Positions 1 to 6,968 of a stretch of DNA of 64,000 nucleotides are shown piece after piece; position 1 is the stretch's first letter; each line of letters opens with the position of its first letter. Position numbers and translations under genes: made by a program. This DNA is from Flavobacterium sp. 270 (lineage in GTDB: Bacteria; Bacteroidota; Bacteroidia; Flavobacteriales; Flavobacteriaceae). Location: NCBI RefSeq assembly GCF_004368785.1, contig NZ_SODM01000003.1:682001-746000 (forward strand), given 5' to 3'. Under the pieces are notes generated by a model, which was given only the letters and a program-made list of their open reading frames with translations, was not told the DNA's origin and did not search any database.

Positions 1-1506
1 CAGATTCCGAGTGCCGATATTAATTCAAAATATGATGTTATGGCCGAAACGAAAAGAAAACAATTTGTTTTTGGAGGAGGTTTGTTTTACAAAATAAGCG
101 AAGAAGATTATTTTTCGTTTACCATCAGCTCCAAATTACAGACAGATACTTTTCCCATTAATACAATTACAAACAATAAAAATAAAGACGAAATCAATAA
201 TGTTGTCACGTTTAGTGATAATGATAGTGAAAAGAATTTCGTAAACTCATTTTTAAATTATTCAAAAAAAATAAAAGCCATTAATACACAGGTTTTTGCA
301 GGTTTGCAATTTTCTAATTTTGATCAGGCTGGAAGCAGTCTTGTTTCGGATAATTATAATGCTACTCAGTTTGAGTTGTCTCAAAACAGAGATCAAAAAT
401 TTAAAGTAAATGTTTTTTCGGGAAGAATTGATTTAGAGAGAAAATTCAAAAACGAAATAAAATTAGAAGCCGGAGGATTGTATTCATCAGCCGATTCAAA
501 ATCTGATATTGATTTTTTTTACTACCAAAATAATCAAAATGAGAGAAGTCATTATGATTTTAAAGAACAAAATCTCGCAGGATACAGCCAGTTTTCCGGA
601 AAAATAAAAAAAGTAGATTTCTCGATTGGCTTTAGGATTGAAAATACCAATGTTGATGGAAAATTCAGATCAGATGCAGCACCGCTGATTGATAAAAATT
701 ATACAAAGTTTTTTCCAAAAGCACGATTTACAATTCCTCTGGACAGTACAAGAAGTTTTATTATAAATTATAGTAAAAGTATTTCAAGGCCCAATTATTC
801 TTCTTTAAGTCAAGGTGCAACGTACATTAATCCGTACTTTTTATATTCTAGAAATATCTTTCTGGATCCAACTATTGGTAATGAAATTTCGGCTTCTTTT
901 CAATATCATGACAAATCGGTAAAACTAAATTATTATCAAAACATAAATCCAGTTTATAACAGTTTTTCATTTGACGATAAAACGAAAATAATGACTTTTA
1001 AAGATATAAATTTTGATAAAGAAAAAGGTCTCAGTCTTGATTTTGAAGCTCCGTTTACTTATAAATTTTGGACAACGACCAATTCTCTTGTTTTTGTTTT
1101 AGAAAAAATAGAAGATGCTTCGGCAGTATTTTTATCTTCAAAACCGTATCTGTATTATTATTCAAACAATCAATTTAAGCTTCCAAAAGAATATTCGTTT
1201 GTAGTTAGCTTTTGGGGAGTAACCAAACAAAATAAAGGCGTTTTTGAGAGAAACCCGATGGTTTTGGTTGATGTGGCGGTTTCGAAAGTATTTTTTAAAA
1301 AATGGAATTGTACTTTGAGCTGTAATAATGTATTTAAAAATGTAATCGAAAAAGAAGAATTTACCATTAATGATATTAGCTCAAAAGCAAGATATGTAGT
1401 TGATTCTCATGAAATTTTGGTTTCAATTAAATATTCTTTCGGGAAAATTAAAGAAAGTGATTTTAAAGAAAAAGCTATTGATGAAAATGAAAGTCGAGTT
1501 CGCTAG
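1..1506 (+). CDS. Outer-membrane beta-barrel (TonB-dependent receptor-like) protein, C-terminal part
   Basis: The reading frame is open from the first base of the window, so this is the 3' part of a longer gene; the Met codon at 40 is internal and not a start. The visible 500 or so residues are alternating aromatic/polar beta strands rich in Asn, Tyr, Phe and Ser. Stretches such as FPKARFTIPLD and NYSKSISRPNYSSL are typical of the 'outer membrane protein beta-barrel family' related to TonB-dependent receptors in Bacteroidota. That family usually has a carboxypeptidase-like domain and a plug before the barrel; both would lie outside the window. The chain ends in a charged tail (ENESRVR) rather than the usual terminal aromatic residue. 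The substrate cannot be read from this part. A hairpin terminator follows within 5 nt of the stop. Confidence 0.8.
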   Translation, partial: QIPSADINSKYDVMAETKRKQFVFGGGLFYKISEEDYFSFTISSKLQTDTFPINTITNNKNKDEINNVVTFSDNDSEKNFVNSFLNYSKKIKAINTQVFAGLQFSNFDQAGSSLVSDNYNATQFELSQNRDQKFKVNVFSGRIDLERKFKNEIKLEAGGLYSSADSKSDIDFFYYQNNQNERSHYDFKEQNLAGYSQFSGKIKKVDFSIGFRIENTNVDGKFRSDAAPLIDKNYTKFFPKARFTIPLDSTRSFIINYSKSISRPNYSSLSQGATYINPYFLYSRNIFLDPTIGNEISASFQYHDKSVKLNYYQNINPVYNSFSFDDKTKIMTFKDINFDKEKGLSLDFEAPFTYKFWTTTNSLVFVLEKIEDASAVFLSSKPYLYYYSNNQFKLPKEYSFVVSFWGVTKQNKGVFERNPMVLVDVAVSKVFFKKWNCTLSCNNVFKNVIEKEEFTINDISSKARYVVDSHEILVSIKYSFGKIKESDFKEKAIDENESRVR

Positions 1507-1510
1507 AAAT

Positions 1511-1546
1511 AAAAAACCTCCAGTTCTTAAGCTGGAGGTTTTTTAT
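1511..1546. terminator. Bidirectional intrinsic terminator
   Basis: An inverted repeat with a 9-bp stem (AACCTCCAG / CTGGAGGTT) is flanked by an A-run on the left and a T-run on the right. It can therefore end transcription of the plus-strand barrel gene and of the minus-strand rsmD operon, which converge here. Confidence 0.85.
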
Positions 1547-1577
1547 TTTGATTGAAATTCAGCCGACTAAGAAAATA

Positions 1578-2183
1578 TTATCCTTCGTCTTCTTCTCTTA
1601 TAATTTTTAATGAATCATCAGGAAGTTCTTCATCATCGTCTGTCGAATTTAATTCGAAGAAAGTAAAGAAAGAACCGCCGTAACTTTTCTGAAAAGAATA
1701 ATTACTCAAATGATCTAATTTAGTGTATTTAGAATGTTCGATAATCATCATGCCGTCTTCGTGAAGCAAATCCCTTTCAAAAACCGTTAAAACAATTTTT
1801 TCGAAAATTTTCTGATCCAAACCGTAAGGCGGATCGGCAAAAATAATATCGTAAGACGTTTTGCAGTTTTCTAAAAATTTAAAAACGTCACTTTTGGTTG
1901 CTGCAATATCAAAATCAAATTCAGAAGAAACCTGTTTGATAAATTTCACACATCCAAAATCTCCGTCAACAGAAGTTATTGGCGCACTGCCTCGTGAAGC
2001 AAATTCGTAGCTGATATTTCCCGTTCCCGAAAATAAATCCAAAACCTTTAAACCGTCAAAACTAAAATGATTATTTAAAACATTAAACAATGCTTCTTTA
2101 CTCATATCAGTCGTAGGTCTTACAGGAAGGTTTCTTGGTGGAAGAATGCGTCGTCCCTTGTATTTTCCTGAAATAATTCTCAT
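1578..2183 (-). CDS. rsmD: 16S rRNA (guanine-966-N2)-methyltransferase RsmD
   Basis: This is a SAM-dependent methyltransferase expected to modify G966 of 16S rRNA during small-subunit assembly in the cytoplasm. The N-terminus MRIISGKYKGRRI, the SAM-binding loop LDLFSGTGNISYEF (around residues 45-60) and the catalytic DPPYGL motif (around residue 117) are diagnostic for RsmD. At 201 residues it is close to the usual 180-200, with a short acidic tail (STDDDEELPDDS) beyond the conserved fold. Its ATG overlaps the TGA of the upstream DUF3822 gene by 4 nt, so the two are translationally coupled. The rsmD/DUF3822 pairing is common in Flavobacteriia. Confidence 0.95.
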   Translation of the reverse strand: MRIISGKYKGRRILPPRNLPVRPTTDMSKEALFNVLNNHFSFDGLKVLDLFSGTGNISYEFASRGSAPITSVDGDFGCVKFIKQVSSEFDFDIAATKSDVFKFLENCKTSYDIIFADPPYGLDQKIFEKIVLTVFERDLLHEDGMMIIEHSKYTKLDHLSNYSFQKSYGGSFFTFFELNSTDDDEELPDDSLKIIREEDEG

Positions 2184-3001
2184 GATTGAAATAAGATATA
2201 ATGTTTTTGATTCTGAGCAGTTGAAAAATTATTTTTTTCTTGTAATGAAGTTACATCCAAAAACGAAATATTCCTAATATATTTATAAGCAATTGCATAA
2301 AAAGGATCATTATCGCTAATGGTTCCTAATAATTCCAATTGAAAAGTTTCCGGATTCAGACTCAATTGTTCGGCTGTAAAAAGAACGTAATAAAGAAAAT
2401 CTTCCGGAGTATTGTATTCAAAAGAATTGAATAATAAAAGCTTTTGGTTCTGAACGACAATAATTTCAAAATGATCCGGATTGAAATTTACAATCATTTT
2501 CTTTTCGTCGTTATTTCTGGATGCATCCAATATTTTTTCGACCAAAATACTATTAGCATGTTTGTAATCAAAAGAACCAACATTGTCAATCAGGAAATTA
2601 TTGATGTTTACATACGGGATATAAACCGAATTCATTTGATAATTTGAAACCTGATCGTAGGTAAAAAAATCAGTTTCAAAAACCTTTGTATTGTATTGCA
2701 GATAGCTTCCCAAATAATCCTCATCAAAAAGGGCAGTAGGAACAAAAGTAGAAAGGTTATTATTGTGAATAACCATTATTTCGTCGTAAGTATCTTTTAA
2801 TTCTGAATTAGCTTTAAAAACATCGGCTAATAAATCTTCAATTTTAATTGTTTTGTTTGAGGTATCAAACTTAACTTCTTTCATTGTAGTGATGACATTG
2901 TTTAAAGTGTCAAAACAACAAAAAGACAACCCGTTAAGGGAAACCTGAATAGAAAGTTTTTTATATTTTTTTGAAGTGATGTTAAGGTTTTGCAATGACA
3001 T
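2180..3001 (-). CDS. DUF3822 family protein
   Basis: This 273-residue protein has no signal peptide or membrane segment. Sequence character and position directly before rsmD match the Bacteroidota-specific DUF3822 family. Members of that family have been compared to actin/Hsp70-like folds, but no function is established. Two repeated alpha/beta halves can be guessed: an N-terminal half with KLSIQVSLNGLSFCCFD and a second half around MIVNFNPDHFEIIVVQNQKLLLFNSF, both resembling nucleotide-fold entry strands. The stop overlaps the rsmD start (ATGA), suggesting co-expression and perhaps a role in ribosome or RNA metabolism, which is inference only. The promoter would lie in the 3002-3384 gap, shared divergently with the helicase gene. 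Confidence 0.8.
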   Translation of the reverse strand: MSLQNLNITSKKYKKLSIQVSLNGLSFCCFDTLNNVITTMKEVKFDTSNKTIKIEDLLADVFKANSELKDTYDEIMVIHNNNLSTFVPTALFDEDYLGSYLQYNTKVFETDFFTYDQVSNYQMNSVYIPYVNINNFLIDNVGSFDYKHANSILVEKILDASRNNDEKKMIVNFNPDHFEIIVVQNQKLLLFNSFEYNTPEDFLYYVLFTAEQLSLNPETFQLELLGTISDNDPFYAIAYKYIRNISFLDVTSLQEKNNFSTAQNQKHYILFQS

Positions 3002-3384
3002 ATGTGATTTATAATTCGTTACCTTGTTTTGGTTTCAAGAAAGAATTTAATGCGGACACAAACTTACAAATTAAAAAGGAACAATAATAATTGCAATTTC
3101 AAAAAACAATATTAGTTACACTTTAAAGAAAAGTTAAGAAAACGTTTTTATTTTAAACCATATAAGTGATATAAGTTTATTTAAAAAGTTGATGTTGATG
3201 TTTTTAGACGGGATTTGATAGATTTGCTATTGTGAAGACGAAAGAGGATTATAGAGAATAGTTATCATTAACGTATAATTTGTTGAAACTTAAATTAACT
3301 TATATGACTTATATGGTGTAAAAAAGAATTTTGAAATAGGCATTACCATTAAAAAAACCGTACTTTGTATTTCAATTTTACCCT
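3002..3384. other. Divergent intergenic region with palindromic repeat and helicase promoter candidate
   Basis: This 383-nt gap separates the minus-strand DUF3822-rsmD pair from the plus-strand helicase gene. It is very A+T rich and has no ORF with coding character. It holds a long-range inverted repeat (3156-3177 against 3297-3317, listed separately). A TACTTTG sequence at 3361-3367, 18 nt before the helicase ATG, resembles the Bacteroidota -7 box TAnnTTTG. No well-spaced -33 TTG was found, so the promoter call is weak. Confidence 0.5.
3156..3317. repeat. Inverted-repeat element, family A copy 1
   Basis: The left arm at 3156-3177 begins AACCATATAAGTGATATAA. The right arm at 3297-3317 is its reverse complement with a single mismatch over 21 nt. 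The arms are about 120 nt apart. Each arm itself contains two near-repeats of ATATAAGT. The same arm pair recurs at 12534-12612 with a shorter spacer, so this is a dispersed element and not a local operator. Confidence 0.75.
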
Positions 3385-4794
3385 ATGAATTCAGCACTGT
3401 TTTACGGCGTTTTACAAAAACGATTTCCCTTTGCACCAACATATAAACAGGATATTTTTTTTCAGAAAATCGCTATTTTTCTAACCGAACCTCAAAACGA
3501 TACTATTTTTGTTTTAAAAGGTTATGCAGGAACCGGAAAAACAACTGTGATATCTACAATAGTGCACAATCTTGGGGACATAAGTAAGAAATTTGTATTG
3601 CTCGCGCCAACAGGACGCGCGGCAAAAGTAATTGCCAATTACTCGAATACGGCAGCTTTTACCATTCATAAAAAAATATATTTTCCTAAGAAATCTTCGG
3701 GCGGAGGAGTAGCTTTTACCAAACAAGTAAACAAGCACAAAAACACGATATTTATCGTCGATGAAGCTTCTATGATTTCAGACAGCACTTTAGATGGTAA
3801 TTCGCTTCTGGATGATTTGATAAATTATGTATATTCGGGAACCAACTGTAAAATGATTTTGCTCGGAGATACGGCACAGCTTCCTCCGGTAAATTTAGAT
3901 ATCAGCCCAGCTTTAGACATTCAGACTTTGGGAGTCCATTACGATAAAGAAATCGAACATATTGAGCTAGACGAAGTAATGCGTCAAGAAGAGAATTCGG
4001 GTATTTTGTTTAATGCTACAGAATTACGTGAGTTACTGAAAGAATCGTTTATAACCGAGTTTCAATTTAATGTAAAAAAGTTTAAAGATATTGTTCGATT
4101 AACTGATGGTTATGATATTCAGGATGCGATAAATACCGCTTACAGTAATTATAGTATTGAAGATACGGCGTTTATTGTTCGTTCTAATAAAAGAGCCAAT
4201 CAATACAACGAGCAGATTAGAACCAGAATTTTGTTTAAAGAAAGCGAACTTTCTGTTGGCGATTTCCTGATGGTAGTAAAAAATAATTATTTCTGGCTGA
4301 AAGAAACAGACGAAGCCGGATTTATTGCCAACGGTGATATTATTGAGGTTTTGGAACTTTTTGGAATTAAAGAATTATACGGATTTAATTTTGCAAAAGT
4401 AAAAATTAGAATGGTCGATTATCCAGATCAAAAACCTTTTGAAACTGTTTTGATTTTGGATACTATAAAAAGCGAATCTCCATCTTTGACTTACGAAGAA
4501 TCCAATCGTTTGTATGAAGAAGTAATGAAAGATTACGAAGATGAAACGACGAAATACCAGAAATTTCAGAAGGTAAAAAACAACGAATATTTTAATGGTT
4601 TGCAGGTGAAATTCTCGTACGCGATTACGTGCCATAAATCGCAAGGTGGGCAGTGGAATACGGTTTTTATTGAACAGCCTTACCTTCCAGACGGAATTGA
4701 CCGCGATTACATCAGATGGCTTTATACGGCTATGACGCGTGCCAAAAATAAATTATATTTGATAGGATTTAAAGACGAGAGTTTTGAGGAATAA
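3385..4794 (+). CDS. RecD/Dda-like superfamily 1 DNA helicase (AAA_30 / UvrD_C_2)
   Basis: This 469-residue ATP-dependent helicase probably unwinds DNA in the 5'-3' direction, acting in repair or recombination in the cytoplasm. Walker A is GYAGTGKTT at residues 46-54. Walker B is IFIVDEASMISD around residues 127-138, and the Q/GD motif is LLGDTAQLPPV. The C-terminal UvrD_C_2 signature YAITCHKSQGGQW is followed by YTAMTRAKNKLYLIG. Length and motif set match the stand-alone RecD-like helicases annotated in Flavobacteria as 'AAA family ATPase' or 'ATP-dependent RecD-like DNA helicase'. No recB or recC lies nearby, so it is not the RecBCD subunit. The ATG at 3385 lies 18 nt after a promoter-like TACTTTG. 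Confidence 0.9.
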   Translation: MNSALFYGVLQKRFPFAPTYKQDIFFQKIAIFLTEPQNDTIFVLKGYAGTGKTTVISTIVHNLGDISKKFVLLAPTGRAAKVIANYSNTAAFTIHKKIYFPKKSSGGGVAFTKQVNKHKNTIFIVDEASMISDSTLDGNSLLDDLINYVYSGTNCKMILLGDTAQLPPVNLDISPALDIQTLGVHYDKEIEHIELDEVMRQEENSGILFNATELRELLKESFITEFQFNVKKFKDIVRLTDGYDIQDAINTAYSNYSIEDTAFIVRSNKRANQYNEQIRTRILFKESELSVGDFLMVVKNNYFWLKETDEAGFIANGDIIEVLELFGIKELYGFNFAKVKIRMVDYPDQKPFETVLILDTIKSESPSLTYEESNRLYEEVMKDYEDETTKYQKFQKVKNNEYFNGLQVKFSYAITCHKSQGGQWNTVFIEQPYLPDGIDRDYIRWLYTAMTRAKNKLYLIGFKDESFEE

Positions 4795-4867
4795 AACACA
4801 AATTTCACGAATTAGCACGAATTATTTTTTAGATTAGGATTAGTGAAAATCCGTGTAATTTGTGTTT
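4794..4867. repeat. Intergenic inverted repeat
   Basis: The left arm AAACACAAATTTCACG (4794-4809) and the right arm CGTGTAATTTGTGTTT (4852-4867) are reverse complements at 15 of 16 positions. They enclose about 42 nt that include a second half-repeat (ACGAATTAGCACGAATT). The element fills almost the whole gap between the helicase and the dioxygenase. It lacks a T-run, so it looks more like a dispersed palindromic element than a terminator. Confidence 0.6.
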
Positions 4868-4880
4868 AAATTTTTTTACA

Positions 4881-5711
4881 ATGACAACACTAAATGATTT
4901 ACATTCGATTTCGTCAACGTTTTCGAATACAGATAAAATGCCTGTTCTGTTTTTAGGACACGGCAGCCCGATGAATGCTATAGAAGAAAATCAGTTTGTA
5001 GCTGGTTTTCGGGATTTGGCTAAAACTTTACCGCAGCCTAATGCTATTTTATGTATTTCGGCGCATTGGTATACAAAAGGAACAAAAGTAACTTCGATGC
5101 AGATGCCGAGAACAATCCATGATTTTGGAGGGTTTCCGCAGGCACTTTTTGATGTGCAGTATCCGGCAAAAGGAAGCCCGGAACTGGCTTTAGAAACCAA
5201 AAAAATATTAGAACCTGTAAATGTCGATTTAGATGAACATTGGGGCTTAGATCATGGCGCTTGGAGCGTGATTAAACATTTGTATCCAAACGCAGATGTT
5301 CCAGTAATTCAGTTAAGTATTGATTATACAAAATCGGGACAATATCATTTTGAATTGGCTCAGAAGTTACAACAACTACGTTACAAAGGTGTTTTAATTA
5401 TCGGAAGCGGGAATATCGTTCACAATCTGCGTTTGGTAGATTTTAGAAATTTTGATAAAGACAATTACGGTTTCGATTGGGCGATAGAAGCGAGAGAAAC
5501 GGTAAATAATTATTTATTAGATGGAAATTTCCAGTCTTTAGTTGATTTCGAAAGAATGAATAAAGCGGTTCAATTGGCGATTCCAACACCAGATCATTAT
5601 TTGCCTTTGCTTTATACTTTAGGATTAAAAGATAAAACAGACGATTTAAGTTTGTTTAATGATAAACTGCTGGCTGGTTCGTTGAGTATGACATCAGTAA
5701 AAATAAATTAA
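4881..5711 (+). CDS. ygiD: DODA-type extradiol aromatic ring-opening dioxygenase (YgiD-like)
   Basis: This resembles 4,5-DOPA extradiol dioxygenase YgiD, a class III non-heme metal dioxygenase. The conserved metal and catalytic histidines sit in LGHGSPMNAIE near the N-terminus, ISAHWYTKGT (around residue 60), WGLDHGAWSVIKHLYP (around residues 122-137) and IGSGNIVHNLR (around residue 180). The protein is 276 residues from the ATG at 4881, the normal family length; an upstream in-frame TTG at 4860 would add seven residues and falls inside the repeat arm, so it is not preferred. The physiological substrate in flavobacteria is not known. A short repeat and then kdsB follow on the same strand. Confidence 0.88.
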   Translation: MTTLNDLHSISSTFSNTDKMPVLFLGHGSPMNAIEENQFVAGFRDLAKTLPQPNAILCISAHWYTKGTKVTSMQMPRTIHDFGGFPQALFDVQYPAKGSPELALETKKILEPVNVDLDEHWGLDHGAWSVIKHLYPNADVPVIQLSIDYTKSGQYHFELAQKLQQLRYKGVLIIGSGNIVHNLRLVDFRNFDKDNYGFDWAIEARETVNNYLLDGNFQSLVDFERMNKAVQLAIPTPDHYLPLLYTLGLKDKTDDLSLFNDKLLAGSLSMTSVKIN

Positions 5712-5715
5712 TTGA

Positions 5716-5746
5716 GGATGAGATTGCTTCGTTCCTCGCAATGACA
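5716..5746. repeat. Short dispersed palindrome of the GCAATC...GATTGC type
   Basis: The gap between the dioxygenase and kdsB contains GAGATTGCTTCGTTCCTCGC followed by AATGACAT. The reverse complement reads GTCATTGCGAGGAACGAAGC, a palindromic module I recall as widespread between genes in many unrelated bacteria. The stem pairs ATTGC with GCAAT. It occupies most of the 41-nt gap. Confidence 0.6.
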
Positions 5747-5752
5747 TAAAAA

Positions 5753-6487
5753 ATGAAAATAATAGCTGTAATTCCAGCGCGATATGCATCAACACGTTTT
5801 CCTGCTAAATTAATGCAGGATTTGGGCGGAAAAACTGTAATTCTAAGAACTTACGAAGCCTCTGTAGCAACCAATCTTTTTGACGATGTTTTTGTCGTAA
5901 CCGATTCTGATTTGATATTTAATGAAATCGTTTCAAACGGCGGAAAAGCCATTATGAGCATTAAAGAACACGAATCCGGAAGCGATAGAATTGCAGAAGC
6001 CGTTGCGAATCTTGATGTAGATATTGTGGTTAATGTACAAGGCGACGAGCCTTTTACAGAAGCTGGGCCTTTAAAACAGGTTTTAGAAGCTTTTAAAAAC
6101 GATACAGAACGTAAAGTTGATTTGGCTTCATTAATGCGTGAAATCACCGATGAAGACGAAATCAATAATCCGAACAATGTAAAAGTAGTTGTAGATCAAT
6201 CGCAGTTTGCATTGTATTTTTCTAGATCTGTAATTCCGTATCCGAGAGATAAAGATGTTGGAGTTCGTTATTTTCAACATATTGGGATTTATGCTTTTAG
6301 AAAACAAGCTTTGTTAGATTTTTACAGTCTTCCGATGAAATCTCTTGAAGCTTCAGAGAAGTTAGAACAACTACGTTATTTAGAATTCGGAAAACGTATT
6401 AAAATGGTTGAGACAACGCACGTAGGAATTGGAATTGATACGGCTGAGGATTTGGAAAAGGCGAGAGCGATTTTGAGCGCTAAATAA
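5753..6487 (+). CDS. kdsB: 3-deoxy-manno-octulosonate cytidylyltransferase (CMP-KDO synthetase)
   Basis: KdsB activates KDO with CTP to CMP-KDO for addition to lipid A during lipopolysaccharide core synthesis in the cytoplasm. The N-terminal nucleotide-binding motif [18 protein letters not shown] (residues 3-20) is diagnostic, followed by VFVVTDSD and [10 protein letters not shown] (around residues 93-102), which supplies the metal-binding aspartate. [12 protein letters not shown] and [16 protein letters not shown] are further family signatures. The 244-residue length is normal (about 245-250). No other KDO gene is adjacent. Confidence 0.97.
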   Translation: MKIIAVIPARYASTRFPAKLMQDLGGKTVILRTYEASVATNLFDDVFVVTDSDLIFNEIVSNGGKAIMSIKEHESGSDRIAEAVANLDVDIVVNVQGDEPFTEAGPLKQVLEAFKNDTERKVDLASLMREITDEDEINNPNNVKVVVDQSQFALYFSRSVIPYPRDKDVGVRYFQHIGIYAFRKQALLDFYSLPMKSLEASEKLEQLRYLEFGKRIKMVETTHVGIGIDTAEDLEKARAILSAK

Positions 6488-6532
6488 TGAATACTATTTT
6501 TTAAGTAATTTATAAAAAAAAAATATATTATA

Positions 6533-6895
6533 TTGAGTCAAGATATTAATGAAATATTAGGAAAGAAAGATAAAATAATCTTAGGAACAATGTTAGTCTT
6601 TATATTTAGCTTTGTCATAGTATTAAATTATTTTGGATTTTTTGAAAATAAATTAAGAGATGAAGTTCTTGATGATAAGTTTGCTGTAACAGTAATTGAT
6701 AAGTATATTGATTACAAAAACCACGCGACTCCAAAAGTTAAACTTTCAAATGGTTTAGAAATGGTGAATTTTTTTCCAAAAAACAAAATTCAATTACTTG
6801 TTGGTGACAGTTTATTAAAAACTAATAATTCGACTGATATGTTAGTTTTTAGAAATAAAAAATTAATTTATAGTATAAGTCTTTTAGATAAATAA
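6533..6895 (+). CDS. Small single-pass membrane protein of unknown function
   Basis: This ORF of about 120 residues begins at a TTG (the next in-frame Met is residue 20, at 6590). After a short charged N-terminus (SQDINEILGKKDK) one strongly hydrophobic helix runs from about residue 15 to 36 (IILGTMLVFIFSFVIVLNYFGFF). A small soluble domain of about 80 residues follows, ending FRNKKLIYSISLLDK. It resembles the small anchored proteins of flavobacterial genomes that have a beta-rich outer domain, but I do not recognise a family. A perfect terminator lies 25 nt after the stop, which supports it being a real transcription unit. The TTG start is uncertain. Confidence 0.55.
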   Translation: MSQDINEILGKKDKIILGTMLVFIFSFVIVLNYFGFFENKLRDEVLDDKFAVTVIDKYIDYKNHATPKVKLSNGLEMVNFFPKNKIQLLVGDSLLKTNNSTDMLVFRNKKLIYSISLLDK

Positions 6896-6920
6896 AATAT
6901 ATTCTATTCCTAGAAACAAA

Positions 6921-6950
6921 AAACAGCTCCAAATTTGGAGCTGTTTTTTT
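6921..6950. terminator. Bidirectional intrinsic terminator
   Basis: A perfect 26-nt palindrome (AAACAGCTCCAAA and its complement) is followed by a T-run on the plus strand and preceded by an A-run. It sits between the converging small membrane-protein gene and the E1 dehydrogenase gene. Confidence 0.9.
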
Positions 6951-6968
6951 ATGTTTAAAATCTAAAGT

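Noticed and set aside
5851..6177. 108-residue ORF antisense to kdsB, and similar antisense ORFs inside the Tc, uvrA and helicase genes
   Set aside because: They lie fully within strongly supported genes, have low-complexity composition and no family signature, and so are frame shadows.
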